The notes beneath the pieces were generated by a model that worked only from the letters and a program-made list of their open reading frames with translations, was not told the origin of the DNA and did not search any database. This document shows, piece by piece, positions 50,528 to 60,964 of a stretch of DNA of 64,000 nucleotides. Location: assembly GCF_001547935.1 (NCBI RefSeq), contig NZ_AP014635.1:2480001-2544000 (forward strand). Reading direction: 5' to 3'. The translations under genes and the position numbers were made by a program. This stretch comes from Vibrio tritonius. GTDB lineage: Bacteria > Pseudomonadota > Gammaproteobacteria > Enterobacterales > Vibrionaceae. Position 1 is the stretch's first letter. The number at the start of each line of letters is the position of its first letter.

Positions 50528-51485
50528 ACCAATTCAGATGGAACGAGGCGTCAAGTACCGTGACGCTGAGAAGATGGCACTGATTCCAGTTAAGAACATG
50601 CCAACTGAACAAACTGAGGTTTTACGTAAACCTCAGTGGATGAAAATCAAACTGCCATCCGATAGCCAACGTATTAAAGATATCAAGTCGGCGATGCGTA
50701 AGAACGATCTTCACTCTGTTTGTGAAGAAGCCTCTTGCCCTAACCTAGCAGAGTGCTTCAACCATGGCACGGCAACCTTCATGATTCTTGGTGCTATTTG
50801 TACTCGTCGTTGTCCATTCTGTGATGTTGCCCATGGTCGCCCATTAACACCGGATGCTCAAGAGCCGCAAAAGCTGGCGCAGACCATCAAAGACATGAAA
50901 CTCAAATACGTAGTGATCACCTCCGTAGACCGTGATGACCTACGCGACGGCGGCGCTCAACACTTTGCCGATTGTAACCGTGAGATTCGAGCTCTTAACC
51001 CTAGCATTCGTATCGAAACACTGGTTCCTGACTTTCGTGGTCGCATGGACACTGCGCTAGAACTATTAAAAGACAACCCACCAGATGTGTTTAACCACAA
51101 CTTAGAAACAGCACCACGTCTGTACCGTAAGGCTCGTCCTGGTGCAAACTACAAGTGGTCTCTTGAACTGTTGCAAAAATTCAAAGAACAACACCCTAAT
51201 ATCCCAACGAAATCAGGGATCATGATGGGGCTTGGTGAAACTAAAGAAGAAATCATCGAAGTCTTGAAAGATTTGCGAGCTCATGGCGTTACTATGTTAA
51301 CCCTAGGCCAATATCTTGCACCGAGTCGTCACCATCTACCGGTTGTCCGTTACGTTCCGCCAGCAGAGTTTGACGAATTGAAAGAAATTGCACTAGAACT
51401 GGGCTTTACACACGCGGCTTGTGGTCCATTTGTACGGTCTTCTTACCATGCCGATATGCAAGCACAAGGTATAGAAGTAAAATAG
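50520..51485 (+). CDS. lipA: Lipoyl synthase
   Basis: This radical-SAM enzyme inserts two sulfurs into protein-bound octanoate. The auxiliary cluster cysteines are in [12 protein letters not shown], and the radical SAM CxxxCxxC is CTRRCPFC. The C-terminal serine that completes the auxiliary cluster is in [10 protein letters not shown]. The length of 321 residues is standard. It is coupled to lipB through an eight-base overlap, and the operon ends at the following terminator. Confidence 0.97.
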   Translation: MSKPIQMERGVKYRDAEKMALIPVKNMPTEQTEVLRKPQWMKIKLPSDSQRIKDIKSAMRKNDLHSVCEEASCPNLAECFNHGTATFMILGAICTRRCPFCDVAHGRPLTPDAQEPQKLAQTIKDMKLKYVVITSVDRDDLRDGGAQHFADCNREIRALNPSIRIETLVPDFRGRMDTALELLKDNPPDVFNHNLETAPRLYRKARPGANYKWSLELLQKFKEQHPNIPTKSGIMMGLGETKEEIIEVLKDLRAHGVTMLTLGQYLAPSRHHLPVVRYVPPAEFDELKEIALELGFTHAACGPFVRSSYHADMQAQGIEVK

Positions 51486-51510
51486 TCGATACATCTAACG
51501 ATGATAAAGG

Positions 51511-51541
51511 GCCGATATGGAATCCATATCGGCTTTTTTAT
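51511..51541 (+). terminator. Terminator after lipA
   Basis: GCCGATATGG-AAT-CCATATCGGC then TTTTTTA: a 10-bp perfect stem. Confidence 0.92.
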
Positions 51542-51627
51542 TCCATAAACGGTCTATAGTTGCAGCTTGATTGTAAGTTTTATACGCTGTTTATGGCTTG
51601 GGCTAAAACAACGTAAAGGAATCCATT

Positions 51628-51954
51628 ATGAATAAAATGGGACTCGTCGCGATCTTGGTGTCTGGTGTTCTTGCTGGATGCGCATCTAACGAGCAGAGAG
51701 ATAACTACCAAGAAGCATCATTCGAACTGTGTAACACCAGCGTTAAAGTGTATTCAGTGAGTGATGATGGCCGAGTACGCATTGTCTGTGAGGATGGCGC
51801 TAAGTTCTCATTACAGAGCGAATCTACTCTAGATACTATGCGTGATATCAACGCCGATTACTGTTCTGGTGAAGGCTTGGGAAAATTCTCTGAAAGCAGC
51901 AACTACTACATGTTCCAATGTAAATCTGGCGCCCTACTTAGCGTGGCTAAGTAG
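51628..51954 (+). CDS. Small putative lipoprotein
   Basis: This 108-residue protein has a lipoprotein signal, MNKMGLVAILVSGVLAGC, with the lipidated Cys18 followed by Ala-Ser (outer-membrane sorting expected). The mature part is about 90 residues, with five cysteines including the lipidated one: LCNTS, IVCEDG, DYCSG and FQCKSG. Two periplasmic disulfides are therefore plausible. I do not recognise the family. AAAGGA precedes the ATG. It is monocistronic, between two terminators. Confidence 0.75.
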   Translation: MNKMGLVAILVSGVLAGCASNEQRDNYQEASFELCNTSVKVYSVSDDGRVRIVCEDGAKFSLQSESTLDTMRDINADYCSGEGLGKFSESSNYYMFQCKSGALLSVAK

Positions 51955-52000
51955 CTAGACAAACCCAAACAGTAGTCAGATTAAAGACATTCAGATACAT

Positions 52001-52028
52001 AAAGGCCCGCATGTTATGCGGGCCTTTT
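52001..52028. terminator. Bidirectional terminator
   Basis: AAAGGCCCGCAT-GTT-ATGCGGGCCTTTT between the lipoprotein gene and glyA, which converge. Confidence 0.9.
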
Positions 52029-52051
52029 GATTATCAACAAAGTGTTGGCAA

Positions 52052-53302
52052 TTAAGCGTAAACAGGTAGGCGTTTACAAATATCCAATACTTTCTGTTTC
52101 GTTGCATCGATCACAGATTGATCGTTGATGTTATCGAGAACATCACACATCCAGTTAGCAAGGTCTTTAGCATCTTCAATACCAAAACCACGGCGAGTGA
52201 TTGATGGCGTACCAACACGGATACCAGAAGTCACAAATGGGCTGCGCGGATCGTTTGGCACTGAGTTTTTGTTTACTGTGATGTTTGCTGCGCCTAGTGC
52301 TGCGTCAGCTTCTTTACCAGTGATGTTTTTGTCGATCAGGTCAACAAGGAACAGGTGGTTTTCAGTGCTGTTAGACACGATTTTGTAACCACGTTCTTGG
52401 AATTGAGCAACCATCGCTTTTGCGTTAGCAACAACACGTTCTTGGTAAGCTTTGAACTCAGGTTCCATTGCTTCTTTGAATGCCACCGCTTTTGCTGCGA
52501 TAACATGCATCAAAGGACCACCTTGACCACCAGGGAACACGGCTGAATTCAGTTTTTTGTACATCTCTTCGCCAGCATTAGACAGGATCAAACCACCGCG
52601 TGGACCAGCTAATGTTTTGTGAGTTGTCGTCGTTACAACGTCAGCAAATGGGATTGGGCTTGGGTATACACCAGCCGCAATTAGACCCGCAACGTGAGCC
52701 ATATCAACGAACAAGTAAGCACCTACTTTGTCCGCGATTTCACGCATACGTTTCCAGTCAACGATTTGTGAGTAAGCAGAGAAACCACCAATGATCATTT
52801 TTGGCTGATGTTTTACTGCTAACGCTTCCATTTCATCGTAGTTGATTTGACCATCTTCATCGATGCCGTAAGGAATAACGTTGTAGTGTTTACCTGAGAA
52901 GTTTACTGGTGAACCGTGAGTCAAGTGACCACCGTGAGCTAGGCTCATACCTAGAACAGTATCACCAGGGTTCAACAGAGCCATGTATACCGCACTGTTT
53001 GCTTGTGAACCAGAGTGTGGTTGAACGTTAGCGTATTCACAACCGAACAGTTGGCAAGCACGGTCAATCGCTAGTGCTTCAGCTTTATCAACATACTCAC
53101 AGCCACCGTAGTAACGTTTACCAGGATAACCTTCTGCATATTTGTTGGTAAGCTGAGAACCTTGAGCTTCCATTACACGCGGGCTGGTGTAGTTTTCAGA
53201 AGCAATAAGTTCAATGTGCTCTTCTTGACGAAGAGTTTCTTCCTGAATGGCAGCGTAAAGCTCCGGATCGTAATCAGCGATGTTCATATCACGCTTAAGC
53301 AT
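52052..53302 (-). CDS. glyA: Serine hydroxymethyltransferase
   Basis: This PLP enzyme interconverts serine and glycine and charges tetrahydrofolate with one-carbon units. The PLP lysine is in [35 protein letters not shown] and [17 protein letters not shown] are family blocks. The ATG at 53302 gives 416 residues and has AGGAGATACAG directly upstream; the frame continues 17 codons without similarity. A PurR box and a good promoter lie upstream. Confidence 0.97.
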   Translation of the reverse strand: MLKRDMNIADYDPELYAAIQEETLRQEEHIELIASENYTSPRVMEAQGSQLTNKYAEGYPGKRYYGGCEYVDKAEALAIDRACQLFGCEYANVQPHSGSQANSAVYMALLNPGDTVLGMSLAHGGHLTHGSPVNFSGKHYNVIPYGIDEDGQINYDEMEALAVKHQPKMIIGGFSAYSQIVDWKRMREIADKVGAYLFVDMAHVAGLIAAGVYPSPIPFADVVTTTTHKTLAGPRGGLILSNAGEEMYKKLNSAVFPGGQGGPLMHVIAAKAVAFKEAMEPEFKAYQERVVANAKAMVAQFQERGYKIVSNSTENHLFLVDLIDKNITGKEADAALGAANITVNKNSVPNDPRSPFVTSGIRVGTPSITRRGFGIEDAKDLANWMCDVLDNINDQSVIDATKQKVLDICKRLPVYA

Positions 53303-53360
53303 CTGTATCTCCTGACTCAGATTAACTGAAAGTATGGGGAAAAAACCGCACAATGACTAA

Positions 53361-53376
53361 ACGCAAACGTTTTCGT
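53361..53376. promoter_or_regulatory. PurR box of glyA
   Basis: ACGCAAACGTTTTCGT fits every fixed position of the PurR consensus ANGCAANCGNTTNCNT. It sits between the predicted glyA -10 and the start codon; glyA is a PurR target in E. coli. Confidence 0.85.
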
Positions 53377-53392
53377 CACCGCAATGGCGCGC

Positions 53393-53421
53393 ATTCTACA
53401 TAATTTGATCTGTATCATAAA
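53393..53421 (-). promoter_or_regulatory. Predicted sigma-70 promoter of glyA
   Basis: On the minus strand TTTATG, 17 bases, TAGAAT. The spacing is ideal and the PurR box begins 17 bases downstream of the -10. Confidence 0.55.
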
Positions 53422-53643
53422 GAACATTTTTACGAATTTATTATGCAGTTTTTTCATAATGAGTGACGAACAGTTTCATAAACCCTGATGTTTCGGCAGA
53501 AAGGGCATGAAGTGTCAATTTCTCGCTTTACACCCTGTAAAACGGTCGTTACATAGGTTTACCCTAATTTCTCGTCTCTATCTACCGAAAATATCGTCTT
53601 TTTATTACTATCGCCCCATTCTGGTCAATTATTCACAATGTAA

Positions 53644-54243
53644 ATGGAAAAACACTCACTCAAAGAAGACGCGATTGCGATTTTAACAGGTTCAATTATT
53701 ACCGCTCAGGGCGTATTTTTCCTGCAATCAGCTCACCTCCTTACCGGAGGCACTGCAGGTTTAGCTCTGTTATTAACCCACCTGTTGTCTTGGAGCTTTG
53801 GTACGCTCTATTTTGTCACCAATATCCCGTTCTATATTCTTGCTTGGCGTCGCTTTGGCAGTACTTTTGCTCTCAACAGTATTATTGCTGGGGCTTTAGT
53901 TTCCGTATTTTCCGATCAACTGCGCGAATTGATACACCTTGATGTGGTCAACGAAGTGTATTGTGCGCTGGCGGGAGGTCTTTTCATGGGCCTAGGCATG
54001 CTTATTTTATTTCGGCATCGTTCTAGTTTGGGTGGCTTTAATGTTATGTGCCTCGCCATTCAAGATAAATGGGGAATCTCGGTTGGGAAAACTCAGGTTG
54101 TGATCGATTGTTCTATCCTTATCGTTTCGTTCTTCTTTGTCAGTCCTTGGTTACTTATTTTGTCGGTTGCTGGAGCAATCATTGTCAATATGGTGCTCGG
54201 CATGAACCACAAACCGACACGCTATACCGTTCGCTATAACTAA
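53644..54243 (+). CDS. YitT-family membrane protein
   Basis: This is a 199-residue inner-membrane protein with five or six hydrophobic segments and the YitT/DUF161 pattern: LTGGTAGLALLLTHL near residue 34, VTNIPFYILAWRRFG, and HRSSLGGFNVMCLAIQDKWG, split as HRSSLGGFNVMCLA and IQDKWG. The function of the family is unknown. It lacks the C-terminal soluble DUF2179 domain of Bacillus relatives. The ATG at 53644 follows a stop codon directly and has no obvious ribosome site, so the exact start is uncertain. Confidence 0.78.
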   Translation: MEKHSLKEDAIAILTGSIITAQGVFFLQSAHLLTGGTAGLALLLTHLLSWSFGTLYFVTNIPFYILAWRRFGSTFALNSIIAGALVSVFSDQLRELIHLDVVNEVYCALAGGLFMGLGMLILFRHRSSLGGFNVMCLAIQDKWGISVGKTQVVIDCSILIVSFFFVSPWLLILSVAGAIIVNMVLGMNHKPTRYTVRYN

Positions 54244-54456
54244 ACTCGCGATCAATCAGATGGTTTCCCCCATCCATTTGGGTAGAAAACCAAGAGTAAT
54301 GTAAAAAGCGAGGTCGATATTTGACTTCGCTTTATAGCCGTCATTAAATCCATGAGATAAAACAACTCCTTGGCACAAGGAAACAACACAAAACGGTCAA
54401 TTACCCTCATCTTTGTCCAAAAAGCCAGCATTCAATTCAAAATGATAAAAAAAGGG

Positions 54457-54484
54457 TTTACAGCTTCAAACAGTTTGCTATGAT
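54457..54484 (+). promoter_or_regulatory. Promoter of the tRNA-Tyr cluster
   Basis: TTTACA, 16 bases, TATGAT, then the GC-rich discriminator GCGCTCCGC typical of stable-RNA promoters under stringent control. It lies 58 bases before the first tRNA. Confidence 0.75.
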
Positions 54485-54541
54485 GCGCTCCGCACTTGAG
54501 GGATGAGTTGGGAAAACATCACTTAAGTATAAAAATACCCT

Positions 54542-54626
<85 letters not shown>

Positions 54627-54697
54627 TATTCTTCTCTTTGTGAGAAAAACTTGATTGAACGTGTTGGGAAAACTTCAATTAAGTATAAAAATACCCT

Positions 54698-54782
<85 letters not shown>

Positions 54783-54870
54783 TATTCTTCTCCTTGTGAG
54801 AAAAACTTGATTGAACGTGTTGGGAAAACCTCAATCAAGCTTATTCTGATAAAGAATAGGAAAACACCCT

Positions 54871-54955
<85 letters not shown>

Positions 54956-55042
54956 TATTCTTCTCCTTGTGAGAAAAACTTGATTGAACGTGTTGGGAAA
55001 ACCTCAATCAAGCTTATTCTGATAAAGAATAGGAAAACCCCT

Positions 55043-55127
<85 letters not shown>

Positions 55128-55132
55128 TATTG

Positions 55133-55163
55133 AAAAGCCAGCTCATCGAGCTGGCTTTTTTGT
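55133..55163 (+). terminator. Terminator of the tRNA-Tyr cluster
   Basis: AAAAGCCAGCTC-ATC-GAGCTGGCTTTT plus TT, directly after the last tRNA. Confidence 0.92.
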
Positions 55164-55181
55164 TTTCTCAATACCATCAAT

Positions 55182-55204
55182 AAAAAAGGCCACCTGGGTG
55201 ACCT
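55182..55204 (-). terminator. Terminator of gmhB
   Basis: On the minus strand AGGTCACC-CAGG-TGGCCT (one G-T pair) is followed by T6, 20 bases after the gmhB stop. Confidence 0.75.
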
Positions 55205-55223
55205 CTCTTTGAATCAGATTTTG

Positions 55224-55775
55224 TTACTTCTGCAAGTAACTCGGAACATCCGCAATACTGTCAAGAACCGCTGTTGCAAGGGCTTCGCCTTTCTCCGTCA
55301 CAGGCTTACCTGTACGAACTAAAATTTTCGTTCCGACACCGGCAGCTTCAGCCGCCATCAAATCTTCTGCTTTATCACCAACCATAACTGACTTGGCCAT
55401 ATCGATCTTTAAGAAGTCTCGAGCAGAGATAAACATGCCTGGCTTTGGTTTACGACAATCGCAATCTTGCTTATATTCACCAACGCCGTGCTCTGGATGA
55501 TGTGGGCAATAGTAAAAGCCATCAAATTCAACACCATTATCTTCAAAGTTCCAATCCATCCATTGGGTTAAAGAAAGAAAGCGATCTTCGCTAAACATTC
55601 CTCGAGCAATACCGGCCTGATTGGTCACTAACACAAGAAGATAACCCATTTGCTGCAATTTTTTAGTTGCCTCAAATACCCCTTCGATAAATTCGAAGTC
55701 GTGCTCATCATGCACATAACCATGATCGACATTAATCACGCCATCACGATCTAAAAACACCGCTGGTTTAGCCAA
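55224..55775 (-). CDS. gmhB: D-glycero-D-manno-heptose-1,7-bisphosphate 7-phosphatase
   Basis: This HAD-superfamily phosphatase makes heptose-1-phosphate for the LPS inner core. The nucleophile motif is FLDRDGVIN (Asp9, Asp11), then LVTNQAG, and KPKPGM with [11 protein letters not shown] for the later HAD motifs. The zinc loop [18 protein letters not shown] is split as CPHHPEH and DCDC. The length of 183 residues is typical. It is divergent from metN, an order also seen in E. coli. Confidence 0.94.
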   Translation of the reverse strand: MAKPAVFLDRDGVINVDHGYVHDEHDFEFIEGVFEATKKLQQMGYLLVLVTNQAGIARGMFSEDRFLSLTQWMDWNFEDNGVEFDGFYYCPHHPEHGVGEYKQDCDCRKPKPGMFISARDFLKIDMAKSVMVGDKAEDLMAAEAAGVGTKILVRTGKPVTEKGEALATAVLDSIADVPSYLQK

Positions 55776-55866
55776 AACTACTCTCGCTATTGAGTGAATA
55801 TAGAGGAATTATTACATAGCTTATTTCTTTCATCACTATCAAATTGCTTTCTGTTATAGCAAATTG

Positions 55867-55898
55867 TCAGATTTAGACGTCTAGACGTCAAAATATCT
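55867..55898. promoter_or_regulatory. MetJ operator (tandem met boxes)
   Basis: AGACGTCT (55875-55882, exact consensus) is followed directly by AGACGTCA (55883-55890). Weaker 8-bp boxes lie on both sides (TCAGATTT and AAATATCT). MetJ dimers bind such tandem boxes with S-adenosylmethionine. The site abuts the metN promoter. Confidence 0.9.
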
Positions 55899-55899
55899 A

Positions 55900-55928
55900 T
55901 TGACTTGAATGGCGAGAAACCATAGCAT
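55900..55928 (+). promoter_or_regulatory. Predicted metN promoter
   Basis: TTGACT, 17 bases, TAGCAT, starting two bases after the met boxes, so bound MetJ would block RNA polymerase. Confidence 0.6.
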
Positions 55929-56024
55929 CATCATCCAAGTTTTAAGGTTTACAAAACAATATTCTGTGGCACTGGCACCGCAGAACGTTTTTATAAGCAA
56001 GCCGTTCCCTGCACAGGTTTTCGA

Positions 56025-57062
56025 ATGATTGAAATAAGTAATGTTAACAAGGTGTTTTTACAGGGCGAAAAGGAAATTCACGCTCTAAAAAACATCAATC
56101 TCACAATTCCACAAGGCACCATTTTTGGTGTTATCGGTTCATCAGGTGCAGGGAAAAGTACACTGATCCGTTGTGTGAACATGTTAGAGCGACCAACCTC
56201 CGGCGCTGTGGTTGTCGATGGTATCGATTTGACCCAACTTACTGCTGCAGAGCTTTCTGCTGCCCGCCGTAATATTGGCATGATTTTTCAGCACTTTAAC
56301 TTACTTTCATCACGCACAGTATTTGATAACGTAGCGCTACCATTAGAGCTTGCAGGTGAAAACAAAAAAGCCATCGACACTAAAGTAAGCGAGTTACTTG
56401 AACTGGTTGGCCTAGCAGACAAAAAAGATACCTACCCATCGAATTTAAGTGGTGGCCAGAAGCAGCGTGTGGCAATTGCCCGTGCGTTGGCCAGTGACCC
56501 TAAAGTGTTGCTATGTGATGAAGCCACCAGCGCTCTTGACCCAGCAACAACGCAATCAATTCTTGAACTACTAAAAGAGATTAACCGTCGTCTCAACATC
56601 ACTATGCTGCTGATTACCCATGAAATGGACGTAGTAAAAAGCATCTGTAACGAAGTCGCCATCATTGGTGGTGGCGAATTGGTCGAGAAAGGCACGGTTG
56701 GTGATATCTTCGCTTACCCTAAAACAGACTTAGCACATCAATTTATTCGTTCTACATTGAATTTATCAATTCCTGATGATTTTGCAGCTCGCCTAAAAAC
56801 TAAACATGTTGCAGGTACGCACCCACTCGTGCGCTTTGAATTTACCGGAGCCAGTGTTGATGTCCCATTAGTTTCCCAGGTATCTCGTAAGTTCAATATC
56901 GACGTAAGCATTCTGAATTCTGACCTAGATTATGCCGGTGGCGTAAAATTCGGCATGATGGTCGCAGAAATTCTAGGCGACAAAGAGAACACAGAAGCAG
57001 CAATTCAGTTTATTCGCGATAACAAGGTTAAAGTTGAGGTACTTGGTTATGTCAATGCATGA
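56025..57062 (+). CDS. metN: Methionine ABC transporter ATPase MetN
   Basis: This ATPase drives import of D- and L-methionine. The Walker A motif is GSSGAGKST near residue 38, the signature LSGGQKQR, Walker [14 protein letters not shown] and the H-loop LLITHE. The C-terminal ACT-like NIL domain (about 265-343, [19 protein letters not shown]) senses methionine and inhibits transport. The length is 345 residues. It heads metN-metI-metQ and overlaps metI by 14 bases. Confidence 0.96.
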   Translation: MIEISNVNKVFLQGEKEIHALKNINLTIPQGTIFGVIGSSGAGKSTLIRCVNMLERPTSGAVVVDGIDLTQLTAAELSAARRNIGMIFQHFNLLSSRTVFDNVALPLELAGENKKAIDTKVSELLELVGLADKKDTYPSNLSGGQKQRVAIARALASDPKVLLCDEATSALDPATTQSILELLKEINRRLNITMLLITHEMDVVKSICNEVAIIGGGELVEKGTVGDIFAYPKTDLAHQFIRSTLNLSIPDDFAARLKTKHVAGTHPLVRFEFTGASVDVPLVSQVSRKFNIDVSILNSDLDYAGGVKFGMMVAEILGDKENTEAAIQFIRDNKVKVEVLGYVNA

Positions 57063-57726
57063 TTTAATGGCGTGGGTATCACTCAACAGTGATCTAATTT
57101 TAAAAGCAACATGGCAAACTGTTTACATGGTTGCAGTATCTGGTGTGGTTGGTTTCGCCATCGGTATCCCTCTGGGTGTAATACTGCACACCACAAAGAA
57201 AGATGGATTACTAGAAAACCCAATCCTGAACCGAGTGCTAGGCGCTATTGTCAACATTGGTCGTTCTGTACCATTTTTGGTGTTGATGGTTGCCATTATT
57301 CCAGTGACAAAAATGCTGGTCGGTACGTTTATCGGTACAACCGCAGCGATTGTACCTTTGACTATTGGTGCAATTCCGTTCGTTGCGCGTCTTATTGAAG
57401 GTGCCTTAATGGAAGTACCATCAGGCTTGGTTGAAGCTGCCCAATCGATGGGTGCAACACCATCGCAAATCATTAATAAGGTATTAATCCCAGAAGCGCT
57501 GCCGACTATCCTCAATACAGTCACCGTAACACTAGTAACTCTAGTGAGCTACTCAGCCATGGCTGGTACTGTTGGTGGCGGTGGTTTGGGTGATGTTGCT
57601 ATCCGTTACGGCTTTTATCGCTACGATATCGTTATCATGGCGGTAACCGTCGTAATGCTCATTATCCTAGTACAAATTATACAATCAGTTGGTGACGCAC
57701 TAGTTCGTCGCGTAGACCACAGATAA
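57049..57726 (+). CDS. metI: Methionine ABC transporter permease MetI
   Basis: This is the inner-membrane channel of the methionine importer, with five to six hydrophobic segments. The EAA loop contacting MetN is [25 protein letters not shown], split as [12 protein letters not shown] and [13 protein letters not shown]. The C-terminal family block is [22 protein letters not shown], split as [11 protein letters not shown] and [11 protein letters not shown]. The ATG at 57049 gives 225 residues, with GAGG upstream. It is coupled to metN by overlap. Confidence 0.95.
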   Translation: MSMHDLMAWVSLNSDLILKATWQTVYMVAVSGVVGFAIGIPLGVILHTTKKDGLLENPILNRVLGAIVNIGRSVPFLVLMVAIIPVTKMLVGTFIGTTAAIVPLTIGAIPFVARLIEGALMEVPSGLVEAAQSMGATPSQIINKVLIPEALPTILNTVTVTLVTLVSYSAMAGTVGGGGLGDVAIRYGFYRYDIVIMAVTVVMLIILVQIIQSVGDALVRRVDHR

Positions 57727-57774
57727 ATAAGATATTAAACAATATAAGACATAAAAATTTAACAGGAGTTAGGA

Positions 57775-58581
57775 ATGAAATTCAGCGTAAAAGCTCTATT
57801 CACCATCGCAGCGGCAGCATCTACACTTATTCTTGCGGGCTGTGGTGACGAAACAGTAGACCAAAGCAAAATCAAAGTCGGCGTAATCGCTGGTGCTGAG
57901 GCTCAAGTAGCCGAAGTTGCTAAAAAAGTAGCAAAAGAAAAATACAACCTAGACGTAGAACTCGTTACTTTCACTGACTACGTAACACCAAACGCAGCTC
58001 TAGCGGATGGCTCTGTAGATGTAAACGCGTTCCAACACAAACCATACCTAGACCAGCAAATGGAAAGCCGTGGTTACAAACTTGCTATCGCTGGTAACAC
58101 GTTCGTTTACCCAATCGCTGGTTACTCTAGCAAAATCAAGACCGTTGCAGAAATCAAAGATGGTGACCGCATTGCAGTGCCTAACGACCCAACTAACCTA
58201 GGTCGTTCACTAATGCTTCTTGAAAAACAAGGCCTACTCAAGCTACGTGAAGGCGCCACTCTAAACGCAACAACTCGTGATATCGTTGAAAACCCTAAAA
58301 ATCTAGAAATTGTTGAACTAGATGCCTCTCAACTACCACGTTCTCTAGACGACGTAACAGTTGCTATCATCAACAACACGTTCGCTAGCTCTATCAACCT
58401 AACACCTAACAAAGATGGTATTTTTGTTGAAGATAAAGATTCACCATACGTGAACCTGATCGTTGCTCGCCAAGACAACGTAAACAACGAAAACGTGAAA
58501 AACTTTGTGAAAGCATACCAAACTGAGGAAGTTTACCAAGCAGCACAAAAAGCGTTTGGCGGTATTGTTAAAGGCTGGTAA
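57775..58581 (+). CDS. metQ: Methionine-binding lipoprotein MetQ
   Basis: MetQ captures methionine in the periplasm for MetNI. A lipoprotein signal ends LILAGC (Cys23). The NlpA/MetQ family body includes VTFTDYVTPNAALADGSVDVNAFQHKPYL, split as VTFTDYVTPNAALADG and VDVNAFQHKPYL. DRIAVPNDPTNLGRSLMLLE follows. The length is 268 residues. CAGGAGTTAGG before the ATG is a very strong ribosome site, fitting the excess of binding protein over channel. Confidence 0.96.
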   Translation: MKFSVKALFTIAAAASTLILAGCGDETVDQSKIKVGVIAGAEAQVAEVAKKVAKEKYNLDVELVTFTDYVTPNAALADGSVDVNAFQHKPYLDQQMESRGYKLAIAGNTFVYPIAGYSSKIKTVAEIKDGDRIAVPNDPTNLGRSLMLLEKQGLLKLREGATLNATTRDIVENPKNLEIVELDASQLPRSLDDVTVAIINNTFASSINLTPNKDGIFVEDKDSPYVNLIVARQDNVNNENVKNFVKAYQTEEVYQAAQKAFGGIVKGW

Positions 58582-58606
58582 TTCATTCTTATTAAAGAGA
58601 AAAAAC

Positions 58607-58634
58607 AAAAGGTTGGCCATGGCCAACCTTTTTT
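58607..58634. terminator. Bidirectional terminator after metQ
   Basis: AAAAGGTTGGCC-AT-GGCCAACCTTTTTT between convergent metQ and the DUF2310 gene (the innermost pairs open to form the loop). Confidence 0.88.
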
Positions 58635-58665
58635 ACATCTTGTATTTGGACTTATTCAACCCAGT

Positions 58666-59442
58666 TTATTTCAAGTGATCCCAAGAGATATTAGAAACAA
58701 TCCGGCACTGGTCGCATTTGAAGTGGAAGATATCATGCAAAGGTTCTTCAAGTAACCACTCCCCGTTACATTTAGGACAGCGGCGAGCTTGCTCTTGAGC
58801 AAGGCTTATTCCACCAACGCGATACAAATAATAGTAAGTTGGTACTTTGGTGAGATATTCAATCCGACCACGTAAGTCCCAGCCACGAATGAACATGTCG
58901 CTGTCGATGTCGCAAATTTCATGTAACGCTGCGTGTTCAGCCTTGCAACTGCCTGCCATCTGTATTTCGTCACACGCTTGCCACTCAGTTTGCCACTTTA
59001 CAACCGCCTTGTGATCACCATTGAAGGTAGGCTCATTTCGGTAAAGCGGAATAGGCAATAACGTATCACCACTTCGCAATGGAGAACACGTATGAACATA
59101 GGTGGTATAAAGCACTTGCCAGCTTGGCTGCACATCATCTGCCGCTTGCTCTGAATTCATATCACGCCCAAGTAAGCGTACTTTAGGAGCCAGTAAGCAT
59201 GCGTCAGTTAAGCGCTCAATGCACACCTGCACAAAATCGGAATGATTGCGCGGATGTAAGCTCTCTTTTTCCGGGCAAACAGCGCGGACAAAAAACTCGC
59301 CCTCCCCCATCACCACAGGAAATTCACGTCCCAGCACTTGGCCATTGTAGCGTAGGGCTTCCATTAAACCATTAATGGCTTTATCAACAGCGCTAATAGT
59401 GGTGTTATCAAAACACTCAAATTCCAGTTCAACAACAAACAT
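58666..59442 (-). CDS. DUF2310-type zinc-ribbon protein
   Basis: This is a 258-residue cytosolic protein of unknown function that I place in the DUF2310 family from its neighbours and its C-terminal zinc ribbon, CPKCNGEW and FKCDQCR (two CxxC pairs near residues 220-250). The middle shows RGWDLRGRIEYLTKVPTYYYLYRVGG, split as RGWDLRGRIEYLTKVPT and YYYLYRVGG, as the most distinctive block. It starts five bases after the syd stop, so the two are co-transcribed. Confidence 0.75.
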   Translation of the reverse strand: MFVVELEFECFDNTTISAVDKAINGLMEALRYNGQVLGREFPVVMGEGEFFVRAVCPEKESLHPRNHSDFVQVCIERLTDACLLAPKVRLLGRDMNSEQAADDVQPSWQVLYTTYVHTCSPLRSGDTLLPIPLYRNEPTFNGDHKAVVKWQTEWQACDEIQMAGSCKAEHAALHEICDIDSDMFIRGWDLRGRIEYLTKVPTYYYLYRVGGISLAQEQARRCPKCNGEWLLEEPLHDIFHFKCDQCRIVSNISWDHLK

Positions 59443-59447
59443 TCAAT

Positions 59448-60005
59448 TTAAACCATGGTGTTAGAAGGGGTTGGTTCTAACTGAGACAGAAATAACTCCA
59501 GCGTTGGCGCTAGTACTTCTCTTTCTCCTGAACCTAGAGTTTCTAACAGCACTTGCCCAGTTAAGTTACACACCGAAATCACTTGCATTTCATCTTCTGC
59601 TGCCGCAATAAACACGGTTGGTTTATGCTTCAAACGACGCTGCATGACCAAGTGACCCAAAATATTTTCTTGTAAACGCTCAAAATCGTCGTCGCTCCAC
59701 ACTTGTAGCAGCGTTAGCGGTTGACCATGCCATACTGCGGGCATATCAGCACTGTATTGCGAACCATAAAACGCAATGACATCCTCATGCAGAGTTAGCT
59801 CGATAGCGCGTTCTACATTGGAAAAATCTGCTTGCTGTTCACGTTGTACTGGTTGCCAAAACACACACTCATCTGTTGTTTCACTAATACAAGGGGAAGC
59901 TAATCCAACCAAGTCTGCATCAGCGGGAAGATGTCCTAATTGCTGCTGACACTGCGCAACATAACGTTGGCAAAATAGGGACAGCGCCTTATCAATGGAT
60001 GTCAT
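59448..60005 (-). CDS. syd: SecY-interacting protein Syd
   Basis: Syd is a small acidic cytosolic protein that binds SecY loops and in E. coli proofreads SecYEG complexes. The length of 185 residues and the acidic character fit. TDECVFWQPVQREQQADFSN and DVIAFYGSQYSADMPAVWHG are the conserved surface blocks. I start at 60005, with GGAG eight bases upstream; an ATG at 60017 adds four residues. It is divergent from queF, the usual gammaproteobacterial order. Confidence 0.9.
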   Translation of the reverse strand: MTSIDKALSLFCQRYVAQCQQQLGHLPADADLVGLASPCISETTDECVFWQPVQREQQADFSNVERAIELTLHEDVIAFYGSQYSADMPAVWHGQPLTLLQVWSDDDFERLQENILGHLVMQRRLKHKPTVFIAAAEDEMQVISVCNLTGQVLLETLGSGEREVLAPTLELFLSQLEPTPSNTMV

Positions 60006-60102
60006 GTCATTCTCCATCGTCGATTCCTTTAACCCTGCTTAATGACAGAAGCGAAGGGATTGCGTAAAATTCTCGGTATTCTAATCGAATTGACACAAAA
60101 AA

Positions 60103-60948
60103 ATGAGCAAATATTCCAACGCAAAAGAGCTATCCGGCTTAACCTTGGGCAAAAAAACCGCCTATGCCACACATTATGACCCAACTCTATTGCAGCCTGT
60201 CCCACGTAGTTTGAACCGCAATGACCTGAAACTCGGCGACGATTTGCCTTTTAAAGGCAGCGACTTATGGACGCTATACGAAATTTCTTGGCTCAATCAA
60301 CGTGGTCTCCCTCAAGTAGCTGTTGGTCACGTTGCCATTCCTGCAACCAGTGCCAATCTGATTGAATCGAAATCGTTTAAACTGTACCTCAACAGTTTTA
60401 ACCAAACGCGTTTTGCAACTTGGCAAGACGTTCAAACCACCATGTCCAAAGACCTATCAGCTTGTGCTGGTGAAACGGTGTCGGTTGAGCTTTGCTCTGT
60501 CGAGCAATTTACTGGTGAAGCGATTGTCTCAATGCAAGGCGAGTGTATCGATAACCAAGATATTGAAATTACTCATTATGAGTTTGATGATACCCTACTC
60601 TCTGGCGCAAAGGGCACTGAACAGGTCACTGAAACTCTCCACAGCCACCTACTCAAGTCCAACTGCCTCATCACTAGCCAACCAGATTGGGGCAGCGTAG
60701 AAATTCAATACACTGGTAGCAAGATCGACCAAGAAGCCTTATTGCGTTACATTGTTTCTTTCCGCGACCATAACGAGTTTCACGAACAGTGTGTGGAACG
60801 TATTTTTACCGACATTATGCGTTATTGCCAACCAACTCAGTTGACGGTTTATGCACGCTATACCCGTCGCGGTGGCTTGGATATTAATCCATATCGTTCA
60901 ACTGAGAACACGCTACCAGCAAACAAACAACGTATGGCAAGACAATAA
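60103..60948 (+). CDS. queF: NADPH-dependent 7-cyano-7-deazaguanine reductase
   Basis: QueF reduces preQ0 to preQ1 for queuosine in tRNA. It is the long, two-domain (YqcD-like) form of 281 residues. The family signature [19 protein letters not shown] is present near 86-104, and the catalytic cysteine is in [17 protein letters not shown] near residue 190. [16 protein letters not shown] is the second conserved block. The start is ATG at 60103. The following gene begins 17 bases after the stop. No preQ1 riboswitch is visible in the short leader. Confidence 0.95.
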   Translation: MSKYSNAKELSGLTLGKKTAYATHYDPTLLQPVPRSLNRNDLKLGDDLPFKGSDLWTLYEISWLNQRGLPQVAVGHVAIPATSANLIESKSFKLYLNSFNQTRFATWQDVQTTMSKDLSACAGETVSVELCSVEQFTGEAIVSMQGECIDNQDIEITHYEFDDTLLSGAKGTEQVTETLHSHLLKSNCLITSQPDWGSVEIQYTGSKIDQEALLRYIVSFRDHNEFHEQCVERIFTDIMRYCQPTQLTVYARYTRRGGLDINPYRSTENTLPANKQRMARQ

Positions 60949-60964
60949 TAGGAACACCCTAGTA

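Larger units (their letters stand above)
53303..53643. other. glyA / YitT divergent intergenic region
   Basis: 341 bases without a gene. The glyA promoter and PurR box occupy the left part. The right half is AT-rich upstream sequence of the YitT gene, with no motif I can assign. Confidence 0.6.

Noticed and set aside
60851..60964. Longer start for the TPR protein overlapping queF
   Set aside because: The extra residues are the queF region read in another frame; the ATG at 60965 begins a clear signal peptide.
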